A DNA stretch of 64,000 bases, from the NCBI RefSeq assembly GCF_002831685.1, contig NZ_CP025119.1:1027001-1091000 (forward strand), written 5' to 3'. The notes under the pieces are model-generated. The model saw only the letters and a list, made by a program, of their open reading frames with translations. It had not been told where the DNA came from and searched no databases. Shown in pieces: positions 1-9,058 of this stretch (positions within the stretch are counted from its first letter, which is position 1; the number at the start of each line of letters is the position of its first letter). The translations under genes and the position numbers were made by a program. Source of the stretch: Polaribacter sp. ALD11 (GTDB lineage: Bacteria; Bacteroidota; Bacteroidia; Flavobacteriales; Flavobacteriaceae).

Positions 1-1
1 A

Positions 2-141
2 CCAAAAAGTAAAGGATATGTTAAGAAGGATTCTTTGTTTGAATCTACAATATCGGTATATTTAGAAAACAAGTACAATAGTAAAAATGCCAGCTATATA
101 CCTGCTGTAATTTTAAATGATGCTTATCTTAATGTTATTTA
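2..141 (+). CDS. C-terminal end of an unidentified protein (partial)
   Basis: An open frame enters from the left edge and ends at a TAG at 139-141, giving about 46 residues ending in a hydrophobic stretch (IPAVILNDAYLNVI). The fragment is too short for me to assign a family. It points toward the convergent GH13/GH97 relic. It could also be a chance open frame. Confidence 0.3.
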
Positions 142-186
142 GATTTCTATTGAAAACGGATTTTATATGTTTTATTAATGAAGTAA

Positions 187-1567
187 CTACTCCTTTTTCT
201 TAATACTTATAGCCAATTCACCACCGTTAGCTAATTTAAAATTTAACTTGGTGTTGTCCTTAACATCTATAGTTTCAAACTCAATATCTAAAGGATTTTC
301 ATTCCAATGTGCATTTTTTCCGTCTTTATAAACTTTAGCCTCATAAACTGTATTTTCATCTAAAAAACTAAAATCAACCTCTATTTCTCTCGAGTTTTCA
401 TCAGTAATACTTCCTAAAAACCAATCTCCTTTTTTATGCTCTTTTCTTGCAATGGTAACAAAATCGCCAACTTCTCCTGTCAGAACTTTAGATTCAGACC
501 AATCAACACCTACATCTTTTATAAATTGAAGTGGTTTAGGGTTTGCTTCATAATGTTCTACCAAATCTGCTGCCATTTGCACAGGACTATAAATTACAAC
601 GTACAAAGCTAATTGATGGGCAAGTGTTGTATCTACTTGATTGTCCTTCTTATATTCGTCAAATTTTATATTAAAAATTCCTGGAGTAAAGTCTATTGGG
701 CCAGCTAACATTCTTGTAAAAGCTACAATTGATAAATGTTCTGGCGGATTTCCTCCATCTCCAGACCATGCATTAAATTCTTGACCGCGCAGGCCTTCTC
801 TAGAAATAATGTTAGGATACGTTCTTCTTAAACCTATTGCCTTTATAGGTTCGTGTGCATTTACTGCAACTTCATATTTTGCTGCTTTTATTGCCGCATT
901 GTTGTATTGATTCACCATATATTGCCCATGATGATATTCACCTTTCGGTAAAATATTGCCCACATAACCAGACTTAACAACGTGCATTCCGTATTTCTGC
1001 ATTAAAGCATACGCAGTATCTTGTTGTTTTTCATACGCTTATATTGCCGCAGAAGTTTCATAATGCATAATAATCTGAACTCCTTTTTCTTTTGCATATT
1101 TGGAAATTTCATCAAAATTGTAATCCGGATACGGTGTTACAAAATCAAAAACACCTTCTCTATCTTCAAAACCAATCCAACGTTCCCAACCTGTATTCCA
1201 GCCTTCAACTAAAACGCCTCCAATATTATTTTTTTGCTGAAAAATCGATAAAACGTTTCACATTTTCATCGAAAATTGAAGTTCTATATGGCGCTCCAAA
1301 ACCTGCGCTTTCAGAACCATCTTCACCAAGTTCTTGTCCGAAATAAACCATCGTTGGCGCTGTAGAAATTGTGGTAGAAACAACCATTGCAGATTTTCCT
1401 TTTAAAGCATTTCCTGCAAATTCTGGGCTCGCAATTCTTTGCTCATCATGATTCTCTAAAAAGTGCAACATATGGTGCTCAATATCTTATAAGTCTTCTT
1501 GAATTGGCGGAATATTATCTGTCAAACCCTTTCCTTGCATTACATTTTTAATCGTGTCATAAAACTC
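187..1567 (-). pseudogene. Chimeric relic: GH13 alpha-amylase fragment fused to GH97 (SusB-like) C-terminal half
   Basis: Read leftward, about 1567-1275 repeats an internal piece of the intact GH13 gene at 34893-36767 (around its HDE catalytic motif, plus-strand 35345-35644) with only about ten differences in 300 bases. From about 1275 to 187 the sequence is a GH97 glucosidase: the EGWNTGWE and MHYETSAA motifs, NAHEPIKAIGLRRTYPN, and GGNPPEHLSIVAFTRM with its catalytic-type Glu, followed by the C-terminal beta domain. At least three lesions break it. There is a TAA in the GH13 part near 1488 (Lys AAA in the intact copy), an extra base in a T7 run at 1229-1235 that shifts the frame, and a TAA at 1039-1041 in the GH97 part. 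The longest remaining open piece, 187-1002, cannot form a GH97 barrel. No intact GH97 gene is present in the window. Confidence 0.85.
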
Positions 1568-1834
1568 AATATTTAGCAAACCCTATTTTTGGATTAAACA
1601 CATATATACCAAACCTTTATACAACATAACTTTGGGAAATAAAAATAAAACTAAACTCTATAATCCACCTATATCTATATAAACAAAGGAAACATTACAT
1701 ACTGTATTGGGAAGTAGGCTCATCTTTAACGATGTCTGAACTACCTCAAATTCATAGTCATAAATATTGTAAAACCCGAGCTATAAATCCCTCATAAGTA
1801 AACTCCTTATTTCTAATTAAGACGTTTTAAAGTC
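1568..1834. other. Gene-free AT-rich spacer
   Basis: No open frame of useful length is visible here. The similarity to the intact GH13 gene stops at about 1567, so this marks the border between the starch-gene relic and the stress island. A weak 5-bp inverted repeat (AAGAC/GTCTT) lies at 1819-1836, overlapping the stop of the leftward universal stress gene, and could help end its transcript. Confidence 0.4.
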
Positions 1835-2683
1835 TTAGCTCCTTAAATCATGCAATGTCAGTATCGGGACATTCGCATTCTGACCTAAATATTTCACCAT
1901 TGGACTAGAGAAAATACTTCCAAAAAAAACATGCTTTTTATTAATAAAAGCTATCATTCCACTCTCTCTACTTTGCGCAAAACAACGGACACTTTCTTGT
2001 AAATTTAAGCTAAACAACTCATGATGTGTAAAATTAGTGGTTTCTAAAATTTGATTGAGTAACGCTTTTTTAATCAATTGCTCTTCGCTTAATATTTTGC
2101 TTTTTTGAACATGTAAAACTCGGATTGGAGCATTGGTTAATCGTGAAATTTCTATTAAAGTTGCCAATTCATTTTCTTTGTAATGAGTTTTAAAACTGGT
2201 AGGAAATACAATCTCTTTTGGGGTATTAAAAATAACATCTCCAGGAATCGTAAGTACTGGACAGTTTCTAACTTTTTCCATTGTATTTACAGCATTACTC
2301 CCCAAAATCATGTTTTTATCATCTGTTTTTCCTCGAGTTCCCATAATTATTAACTGAATGTTTTCGTTTGTAACATTTTTTTTGAGAACATCATTAAAAG
2401 ATCCAAATTCATTCAAAAAATGGAATGTATGATGACTTTTCTCATTATTAGAAATAATTTTAGTTTTTAACTTTTCCATGTTTATTTCAGTCCGCTCTTT
2501 TACTTCATTTATTTTTTTATCCGTGGGAGGATTAAACAAGTTATTCTTGGCGTATCCAGGGTAATAGGTATGTAATATAAAAAATTCGCAAGATTCCTCT
2601 TTATATAGTTTAATTGCATAATTTATTGCGTTGCGTGCATTTTTTGAAAAGTCTGTTGGTAATAATATCTTTTTTTTCATCAT
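1835..2683 (-). CDS. Tandem-domain universal stress protein (UspA family)
   Basis: This 282-residue protein has two Usp domains in tandem, the usual layout for flavobacterial UspA proteins of about 280 residues. The first opens with KKKILLPTDFSKNA. It keeps the ATP-binding signature G-2x-G-9x-GS at G115, G118 and G128-S129. The second domain lacks a clear nucleotide motif. Usp proteins are cytoplasmic nucleotide-binding proteins induced in stasis, hypoxia and energy limitation. It is the third of three leftward usp genes (4458 to 1835), of which the middle one is broken, and is probably transcribed from the activator-site promoter at 4551-4593. Either of two adjacent Met codons could be the start. 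Confidence 0.9.
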   Translation of the reverse strand: MMKKKILLPTDFSKNARNAINYAIKLYKEESCEFFILHTYYPGYAKNNLFNPPTDKKINEVKERTEINMEKLKTKIISNNEKSHHTFHFLNEFGSFNDVLKKNVTNENIQLIIMGTRGKTDDKNMILGSNAVNTMEKVRNCPVLTIPGDVIFNTPKEIVFPTSFKTHYKENELATLIEISRLTNAPIRVLHVQKSKILSEEQLIKKALLNQILETTNFTHHELFSLNLQESVRCFAQSRESGMIAFINKKHVFFGSIFSSPMVKYLGQNANVPILTLHDLRS

Positions 2684-2736
2684 CTACATTTATATATTGT
2701 TTTTATAAAAACAACTAAACTCTCTATCAAAAATCA

Positions 2737-3588
2737 TTAATCTATATTTGGTAAAACTAACAATGGCGTTCTAATGTTATATGCTATTTCTTTAACCATA
2801 TTCCTATTAAATAAATTATTAATAAAACTATGTTTATAATAACAAATAGCCAATATGTCTATTTTTTTTTTATAGACATATTCCATAATAGTTTCAACTT
2901 TACTTTGTGCTTCAAAAAGCCAATTAAGTTCAAAATCTTCTTTTTTAGAAATTTATAATAAATGATGAAGGTTCGCTAGTTGCTCATCTTCTAGTTTTTT
3001 TTCCTCATGAACATGAATTATCGTAGTTTTTGCACTAAATAATCTGCTAAGGTCTTTTAATGGAGCTAACTGTTTATTGGAATACTTCCTTTTAAAGCCT
3101 GAAGCAAACCCTATTTTTTTAGGCTCTTTGTAACTTAATTGGTTGGGTATTATTAAAAGAGGTACTTTTTTAATAGTTTTAATTGCTTTAAAACTATTGC
3201 TTCCAATAAATATTTTTTCTGTAGCAGTTTTTCCTTTACTTCCCATAACTACAAAATCTACATTTTCTTTTGTAATAAGTTCATTAATAGCTCGTGTTAA
3301 CAGAAGTGAGGTGGCAATTATTTTAAAGGTATGTTTTGTTGTTTCTATATCACTTACAAGTTTATGCTGCAGTGCTAAACATTTTGCTTTTGAAGCACTG
3401 CAAAACTTAACAATTTCTTTTTCCGATTTATTTCTGTCCATAACACTTGTAGTCCGAGAAACTTTGTGTTCAACAGAATTTAAAATAATAAATCGAGACG
3501 GTTCATCTTTAAATAATTTAGCGGCATAAAATAAAGCACAATAAGCATTATTTGAAAAATCTGTTGGTATAAGAATTGTTTTTATAAT
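2737..3588 (-). pseudogene. Universal stress protein (UspA), broken by a stop and a lost start codon
   Basis: The frame can be read for about 283 codons, the same length as its two neighbours, with one in-frame TAA at 2953-2955. The N-terminal segment KTILIPTDFSNNAYCALFYA is clearly Usp but has no ATG. The codon where the neighbours carry Met is ATA at 3583-3585, preceded by ATT. The ATP motif (MGSKGKTATEKIFIGSN) is intact. Downstream of the stop the frame stays open to a TAA at 2737-2739 and ends in the Usp-like sequence RTPLLVLPNID. A shortened product from ATG 3441 could be made but would lack the first beta strand. It lies about 15 nt after the upstream usp gene. Confidence 0.85.
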
Positions 3589-3603
3589 GAAAATTTAAGG
3601 ATA

Positions 3604-4458
3604 TTATTTATTTATTAGTTCTTCGGAAGGTATAACCAAGAACGGAATATCCGTATGATATACCATTTGATTAACTACGGGTTTAAAAAGTAAATTCTCA
3701 AAGAAATTATGATTGTTATAAACCATTACCAAAAAGTTAACTTTATACTTTTTTTCAAACGATTCGATAACTTCAATAAGCTCCAACCCTTCTCCATCAT
3801 GAAATATATGCACATTATCTACAAAGAAAGCTTCTAAAAAAGCTTCCGTCTGTTGCTGTGTTTCTTTCAATGAAATATTCTGATACACATTTAATATATG
3901 TAACCTGGACTGATGCTCCTCACAGAGTTCTCTTATTAATGACAGATATTTGTTAGATTTACTGACCTTGTAATCTGTAGGAAACAAAATCTCTCTTGGT
4001 TTCTTATATTTAAATTTAGAGGGAACAGCAATTACTGCGCAGTTTATTTTTTTAATAACATCCATTGTATTGGTACCAATAAATATTTCTTTAGCACCAG
4101 TAGCCCCTTTAGTCCCCATAACTACTAGATCAATATCATAGTCTTTAATAGCTTCTGCCATCTCAGATTTTAAGAAGTTTAATGAAGCAATAGTAATAAA
4201 CTTGTGCTTTGTATTCTTAAATTCAGTATTTAATCTATTTTCTGTCTCCTTAAGTTTTCGCTCTGCTATTTCTTTTTCAACACCTTGTAATGCCAGTACA
4301 GAAGGACTATCCATCATATTATTTGCACTAATATTTATAAGAGTATACGTATGAAGAATATAAAAATTGCACTCAACATCTTTATATAATTGTACAGCAT
4401 AAGATAGAGCATTGTCTGCATTTTCTGAAAAATCTGTGGGTAATAATATACATTTCAT
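3604..4458 (-). CDS. Tandem-domain universal stress protein (UspA family)
   Basis: This 284-residue protein has two Usp domains. The N-terminal MKCILLPTDFSENADNALSYA is typical. The ATP-binding motif G-2x-G-9x-GT is present at G115, G118 and G128-T129. It is the first gene of the leftward three-gene usp cluster and the one nearest to the promoter. The palindrome TGACATAGGTCA (4582-4593) sits 23 nt upstream of a -7 box TAGTTTTG (4558-4551), leaving a leader of roughly 85 nt. Family knowledge suggests a role in survival during growth arrest. The exact ligand or partner cannot be read from the sequence. Confidence 0.92.
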   Translation of the reverse strand: MKCILLPTDFSENADNALSYAVQLYKDVECNFYILHTYTLINISANNMMDSPSVLALQGVEKEIAERKLKETENRLNTEFKNTKHKFITIASLNFLKSEMAEAIKDYDIDLVVMGTKGATGAKEIFIGTNTMDVIKKINCAVIAVPSKFKYKKPREILFPTDYKVSKSNKYLSLIRELCEEHQSRLHILNVYQNISLKETQQQTEAFLEAFFVDNVHIFHDGEGLELIEVIESFEKKYKVNFLVMVYNNHNFFENLLFKPVVNQMVYHTDIPFLVIPSEELINK

Positions 4459-4550
4459 ATGAGTATGAGTTTTTTTATAATTAGCAACGCAGGTTTTGAT
4501 ATAATCTTTTCATGCCTGCATATCTTTAATAATATTACAAAATTACACTT

Positions 4551-4593
4551 CAAAACTACACTTCAAATTGCACTCCTGAAATGACATAGGTCA
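4551..4593 (-). promoter_or_regulatory. Activator palindrome plus -7 box for the usp cluster
   Basis: TGACATAGGTCA lies at 4582-4593, followed on the minus strand by 23 nt and then TAGTTTTG (4558-4551), a match to the Bacteroidetes -7 consensus TAnnTTTG. The palindrome centre falls near -42, the class II activator position. This is site 1 of nine identically spaced sites. Confidence 0.75.
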
Positions 4594-4651
4594 GTAGCCT
4601 TACTTTTAAATATGAATTAGTAAAACTTTTTAATAAAAGATTTAATTCAAC

Positions 4652-4694
4652 TGACATTCATCATTTCACATACTAAAATAGCCTCCTAAATTTG
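4652..4694 (+). promoter_or_regulatory. Activator palindrome plus -7 box for the split-barrel flavoprotein gene
   Basis: TGACATTCATCA lies at 4652-4663, then 23 nt, then TAAATTTG at 4687-4694, a perfect TAnnTTTG. It is divergent from the usp promoter 58 nt away. Site 2 of nine. The flank TTCAACTGACATTCATCATT is almost repeated at site 3. Confidence 0.75.
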
Positions 4695-4784
4695 TTATAA
4701 AACGAAATACTATATCTATTCTAAAAGAATCGTAAAAATATTTCTGCTGTAAAAAATACTATTTAAAATAAGACTCTAAAAACG

Positions 4785-5236
4785 ATGATTAAGACCTTAA
4801 ATACTAACGAAAAAAACATCATACTTAATACAAATTACATAGGTAATTTAGGTTATATACATAATAACGAACCATTTGTTGTACCCATTACATACTTCTA
4901 TAATGAAGAACAAAATAATATTATCTGTTACTCAAGTAATGGACACAAAATAAATGCTTTACGAAAAAAAAACGCAGTATCCTTGTGTGTGTGTCTGACA
5001 TAAATTCTGTTAGTAACTGGAAATCGGTTCTAGTACGAGGAACATACAAAGAGCATTCAGGCAGTGGTGCTAAATACATACTCCATCAATTTTCGTTGGG
5101 TGTAAAAAAAAATATCACAAATTCGGAACAAAAAAACTTAGATTTTATCAATCAGTTTTCTAACAGAATTAATAAAGATGACATCCCTATAATATTTACC
5201 ATCGAAATAGTAGATATTACAGGTAAAGGAAGGTAA
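4785..5236 (+). pseudogene. Pyridoxamine 5'-phosphate oxidase-like FMN-binding split-barrel protein, frameshifted at a TG repeat
   Basis: The frame opened at ATG 4785 (GNLGYIHNNEPFVVPITYFY, typical of NimA/PNPOx-like split barrels) runs into a stop at 5001-5003. The rest of the domain continues in another frame from about 4985 (SDINSVSNWKSVLVRGTYKE) to 5236. Removing a single TG unit from the (TG)5T tract at 4984-4994 restores one continuous frame of about 150 residues, the normal size for this family. Such proteins bind FMN, F420 or heme, and many are stress-induced. The gene could be dead, or switched by slippage at the repeat. Its own activator-site promoter lies upstream (4652-4694). Confidence 0.75.
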
Positions 5237-5351
5237 TTCTAATCGTAGAGAGTTAAACTTTAGTCAATAATTAATATCATTTTATCAATGGAAATCACCG
5301 CTAATTTTAATTATCAATCGAAGTTGTTCTTACGCAATTATTATAGTAAAT

Positions 5352-5690
5352 TTTAATATTGCAGACTGGTTCTCATTTTACCAAATAGCAGCTGCTTCAT
5401 TTCTTGTTGCCTTATTATTTTAAAATCTACAATTACTTTTTACTTCACTTCTCTTATTTAGCTTTTGTATCGATGCAGTTGATGGTTATTTAGCTAAACG
5501 CATTTTTTATTATTGTTACATTATTTTTTGCACCTAATCAGACTATTCTATTGTATGATTATTATTGGTTTATTAAAACCATTGAAGAAATTACGTTAAT
5601 TTTTACATCTGATAATTAGGCATCTGATATAAGAGGAATCTATTGGTCTTTACAAAACAAACCCCATAGTATGAAGACAAGGTATTAAGA
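5352..5690 (+). pseudogene. CDP-alcohol phosphatidyltransferase relic
   Basis: Fragments in shifting frames spell NIADWFSFYQIAAASFLVALLF, then SLLLFSFCIDAVDGYLAKR, then LLYDYYWFIKTIEEITLIF. The middle piece contains the D-x2-D-G-x2-A-(K/R) part of the CDP-alcohol phosphatidyltransferase signature. Several stops and frame changes interrupt it and no intact start is visible. It is a dead copy of a membrane phospholipid-synthesis enzyme. It lies between two genes that carry activator-site promoters. Confidence 0.65.
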
Positions 5691-5719
5691 ACATTCAACA
5701 TTATAAATATGAATTTAAC

Positions 5720-5762
5720 TGACATTCATCATTTCAAAAGATGAAATAGAACCATAAATTTG
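5720..5762 (+). promoter_or_regulatory. Activator palindrome plus -7 box for the WG-repeat/patatin operon
   Basis: TGACATTCATCA lies at 5720-5731, then 23 nt, then TAAATTTG at 5755-5762. Spacing, palindrome and -7 box are identical to site 2, so the two promoters look like copies of each other. The start codon of the WG-repeat gene is 29 nt beyond the box. Site 3 of nine. Confidence 0.78.
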
Positions 5763-5790
5763 CTAAAATATTAACAGTAAAATTAAAACT

Positions 5791-6393
5791 ATGAAAAATT
5801 TTAAATTAACAATAGTATTCTTTTTGAGCATTATATATGTTACAAGCGCGCAACAACTTAAAAATATAGCTAAAATTGGAAATCTTAGCGAAGGTCTTAT
5901 CGCTATAAAGAATGATGATTCTTGGGGGTTTATAGATATAAAAGGAGTTCTTGTTATCAATTTTAGAAAAGATATAGCGACTTCATCTGGTGAGTTTCCA
6001 GTATTTAGTAACGGATTGTGCCTTATCAAAGAAATACGAGAAGATATTATCTATTATGGCTTTATAAATACCAAGGGTGAAACAATTATTCCGGCAGAGT
6101 ATATTGTAGCAACCCCGTTTAAAAATGGTTTCTCTAGAGTTATCAATTATTATAAAACAGATACAGGCACTAATGCTTTTGGTCAAAGTGTTGTATATTA
6201 TACTTATAATGAATTGATTATTGATACTGAAAACAAATCGGTATTGAATTTTTCTGGTTCACATAACTTATTGTTACATAAGCTAAAATTACAAAAAGAC
6301 ATACCAACTATACGTTCTAAATTTATTAACGATGACCTTATTAGCATTAAAGAAGATAACAATACGTTCAGCATTTATAACTTAAATAAATAA
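5791..6393 (+). CDS. Secreted WG-repeat protein
   Basis: This 200-residue protein starts with a clear signal peptide (MKNFKLTIVFFLSIIYVTSAQ), so it is exported. The mature part has WG-type repeats of the form G-L/F-I...W-G-F-I-D-x-K-G (for example DDSWGFIDIKGVLVINF and YYGFINTKGETIIPAEY). WG repeats are short beta units of unknown ligand, found in Bacteroidetes envelope proteins. It is short for the family. It is followed 12 nt later by the patatin gene, so the two are probably one operon read from the activator-site promoter at 5720-5762. Confidence 0.8.
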   Translation: MKNFKLTIVFFLSIIYVTSAQQLKNIAKIGNLSEGLIAIKNDDSWGFIDIKGVLVINFRKDIATSSGEFPVFSNGLCLIKEIREDIIYYGFINTKGETIIPAEYIVATPFKNGFSRVINYYKTDTGTNAFGQSVVYYTYNELIIDTENKSVLNFSGSHNLLLHKLKLQKDIPTIRSKFINDDLISIKEDNNTFSIYNLNK

Positions 6394-6404
6394 TACTTAC
6401 ACAA

Positions 6405-7172
6405 ATGAATACGGGACTAGTTTTATCTGGTGGAGGCGCACGTGGTTTTGCACATATAGGTGTACTAAAAGCTCTAGAGGAATACAATATAAACATAACT
6501 CACATTGCAGGTACCAGCGCTGGTGCTATCGTAGGAGCTTTATTTGCTGCAGGTAATTCTTGGGGTACCATCTTAGAGTTCTTTAAGAAGGTACCCATCT
6601 TTGAATACAAGCGTTATGCATACAATAAACCTGGCTTTATAGATACCAATATGTTTTATAAAGACCTACTTCCTTTCTTTGTAACAGATGATTTCAATAG
6701 CTTAAAAAAACAGTTTTATGTGCCGACGACCAATCTTATTGAAGGAAAAGAAATGGTATTTAATAGTGGCGAACTTCTAAAACCAATACTGGCATCTGCC
6801 GCATTTCCTGGGTTATTTACACCCGTTATTATTAACGGAATTCCTTATGCAGATGGTGGTATTTTAAACAACTTCCCTATAGAGTATATTAAAAATAAAT
6901 GCGATACTATAATAGGTGTTTATGTAAACTCTCTAGAAAACGTTTCTCTAAATGAGTTAAAGCATTCCTATCAAGTAGCAAATAGAGCTTATAACATTAG
7001 TTTTGTGAGTCAGTGTGAGAATAAGTTTAAAGAGGTAGATCTTTTAATAGCTCCAAAAGAACTTGAAAAATTCGGAATGTTTAATCTAAAAAATATAGAT
7101 GCAATTTTTAAAATTGGTTATGAGTCTGCTATAAAAGTATTAGAAAATAACAAAAATAGCTTATTAAAATAA
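6405..7172 (+). CDS. Patatin-like phospholipase
   Basis: This 255-residue protein has all patatin hallmarks: the oxyanion-hole motif GGGARG (residues 9-14), the nucleophile elbow GTSAG with Ser38, and the catalytic Asp150 in ADGG. No signal peptide is present, so it is likely a cytoplasmic or membrane-peripheral lipid acyl hydrolase of the RssA/YchK type. It sits directly after the WG-repeat gene (12 nt) and next to the Mla lipid-transport operon, which suggests membrane lipid turnover under stress. Substrate preference cannot be deduced. Confidence 0.92.
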   Translation: MNTGLVLSGGGARGFAHIGVLKALEEYNINITHIAGTSAGAIVGALFAAGNSWGTILEFFKKVPIFEYKRYAYNKPGFIDTNMFYKDLLPFFVTDDFNSLKKQFYVPTTNLIEGKEMVFNSGELLKPILASAAFPGLFTPVIINGIPYADGGILNNFPIEYIKNKCDTIIGVYVNSLENVSLNELKHSYQVANRAYNISFVSQCENKFKEVDLLIAPKELEKFGMFNLKNIDAIFKIGYESAIKVLENNKNSLLK

Positions 7173-7200
7173 ATACCCAAGCTACTCAGTTTATGAAATA

Positions 7201-7227
7201 ATGCCTTGTACTTCTTTTAAAAGGCAT
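7201..7227. terminator. Stem-loop between convergent operons
   Basis: ATGCCTT (7201-7207) and AAGGCAT (7221-7227) form a 7-bp perfect stem with a T-rich loop, followed by CAACTTTTTC on the plus strand. It lies between the patatin gene and the convergent mlaD-like gene, where a terminator would be expected. Confidence 0.5.
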
Positions 7228-7307
7228 CAACTTTTTCTACAACACCTTTTTAGATTAATTTGCTAGAATGAACAAAACCACTTCTAATTTTTTTATATTC
7301 ATTAGTT

Positions 7308-8297
7308 CTATTCTTTTTTTGATTTTGCTTTCCTCTTAGCCTTACGTTCTTGTTTTCTAAAATAACCTCTAAAAAAGAAGTTATGTTGAAGTGCTTCCAT
7401 ATTTTCATTTAACTTTTGGGAAGCTTCCTTAATTTGCACCATGGTAGAATCTATCGTTTTTGGCAAACTTTTATCTTTTGTAAGGTAATTGAAAGTGCTT
7501 TCAGCGGTGCTTATTTCCACAATCATATCACTTAGCATTTTTGTTGCTTCTGAAATTTTAATACTTGAAGTCTCTAACTGTAAAAAAACATTCTTAGCTT
7601 GATTTCCTGCTACAGTGTCTGTCAATAAAACGCCTACAGCACTATCTTCCACATCAATTTTCGAGAACTTATAGTTCAAAGAACCTATAAGCCGATTAGC
7701 TCCATTTGTAGTTTGCTTTAGATTCACTAACGTAGCTCGAATGTCTTTTGTCAATAAAGAATCTGTAATTAATGCTCCTAATGCACCTTCTCCCTTCAAT
7801 ATTTTATTGGTAATTTTCAATAAATCTGCCGTTAACAATGCTGCATTTTTATTGGTAATGCTAAGTGTAGATAACAGATCTTCTGTGCCTATATTTCTAT
7901 GAGAGGCAATGGTGTCTGTAGAAATAACTGTTTGTAAATTTTCTTTCCCTGGAATAATATTGATAACCATACTTCCTACCAATCCGTCTGATCCTATACT
8001 TGCAATTGCATCTTTTTTTATGAAAGCTCCTGTTTTATCTTCGATCATCATTTCTACAACAATCTCGGTATTATTTATCATTTTAATACCGCTAACAGTA
8101 CCTACATTTATACCAGAATAGCGTACATTATTACCCAATTGAAGACCATTCACATTTTGAAATACAGCGTACAATTGCATGTTTTTACTAAAAAGATGCT
8201 GCTTGCTACCAATAAAATAAAGTGCGGCTAGTAAAATACCAGTTCCAAGGACTACAAATAGGCCAACGCGGGTTTTATGGAGGTTTGATTTTTGCAT
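7308..8297 (-). CDS. MlaD-family MCE-domain substrate-binding protein
   Basis: This 329-residue protein has an N-terminal membrane anchor (about residues 11-30) and one MCE domain beginning around residue 38 (LYAVFQNVNGLQLGNNVRYSGINVGTV). A long helical region and a Lys/Arg-rich tail follow. MCE proteins form hexameric rings in the periplasm that pass lipids to an ABC transporter. It follows the ATPase gene by 5 nt in the order permease, ATPase, MCE. No MlaB, MlaC or MlaA homologue is visible nearby, as is common in Bacteroidetes. Confidence 0.9.
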   Translation of the reverse strand: MQKSNLHKTRVGLFVVLGTGILLAALYFIGSKQHLFSKNMQLYAVFQNVNGLQLGNNVRYSGINVGTVSGIKMINNTEIVVEMMIEDKTGAFIKKDAIASIGSDGLVGSMVINIIPGKENLQTVISTDTIASHRNIGTEDLLSTLSITNKNAALLTADLLKITNKILKGEGALGALITDSLLTKDIRATLVNLKQTTNGANRLIGSLNYKFSKIDVEDSAVGVLLTDTVAGNQAKNVFLQLETSSIKISEATKMLSDMIVEISTAESTFNYLTKDKSLPKTIDSTMVQIKEASQKLNENMEALQHNFFFRGYFRKQERKAKRKAKSKKE

Positions 8298-8302
8298 AGT
8301 AT

Positions 8303-9058
8303 TTAATTTTTAAAAAAGGCTTTAACTTTTATGTCTTCGGATGTTGATAGTTCTTCAAAAGTTCCTTCTGCATAATTAATTCCATCTAACAGTAAAATCA
8401 TTCGGTTACTAATTACGCGAGCACAATCCACATCATGCGTAATAATTAGCGATGATGTTTTATATGTTTTTTGAATAGTTCGCATTAACTGAATAATTTC
8501 TTTTGCAGTAATTGGGTCAAGACCTGTGGTGGGTTCGTCATATAAAATAATTTTTGGTTTTAAAATTAAAGCTCTTGCCAAGGCTACGCGTCGTTGCATT
8601 CCTCCAGAAAGTTCTGATGGCATTAAATCTATGGTGTGTGCCAACCCTACATTTTCTAATGCTTCTACAACTAATGCTTCTGTGGTTTGGGAAGGGTCTA
8701 CTCTATCTCGATTTCTACGCAAAGGAAACTCTAAATTTTCTCGTACTGTCATAGAATCATATAATGCACTTCCTTGAAATAAAAATCCGATTTCTGTTCT
8801 CAATACATCTAGCTCTTTTCTTCCTAATTCTAAAATATCAAGGTCCTTAATAGTAATACTTCCACTATCTGCTTCTAATAAGCCAACTAAGCATTTTATC
8901 ATCACCGATTTACCAGATCCCGATTTGCCCATTATCACGAGGTTTTCACCTTCATATAGTTTTAAATTAAAACCATTAAGTACGTGATTATCTCCAAAGC
9001 TTTTATGAAGGTCTTTAATTTCTAAAACAGGTTGTAAATTCTCGTTTGTTTCTATCAT
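8303..9058 (-). CDS. MlaF-family lipid ABC transporter ATPase
   Basis: This 251-residue ABC ATPase has Walker A GKSGSGKS (residues 44-51), signature LSGGMQRRVALARAL and Walker B IILYDEPTTGLDP. The PTTGLDP and MQRR wording matches the MlaF/MKL subgroup rather than drug exporters. Its start overlaps the end of the permease gene by 4 nt (ATGA type), so the two are translationally coupled. It should energise phospholipid trafficking across the envelope together with the flanking MlaE- and MlaD-type proteins. Confidence 0.93.
   Translation of the reverse strand: MIETNENLQPVLEIKDLHKSFGDNHVLNGFNLKLYEGENLVIMGKSGSGKSVMIKCLVGLLEADSGSITIKDLDILELGRKELDVLRTEIGFLFQGSALYDSMTVRENLEFPLRRNRDRVDPSQTTEALVVEALENVGLAHTIDLMPSELSGGMQRRVALARALILKPKIILYDEPTTGLDPITAKEIIQLMRTIQKTYKTSSLIITHDVDCARVISNRMILLLDGINYAEGTFEELSTSEDIKVKAFFKN

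Noticed and set aside
3143..3529. Open frame on the plus strand opposite the broken usp gene
   Set aside because: It is the complement of a clear Usp coding sequence with an intact ATP motif. It has no promoter or family similarity and is a shadow frame. The same reasoning removed the other antisense frames.
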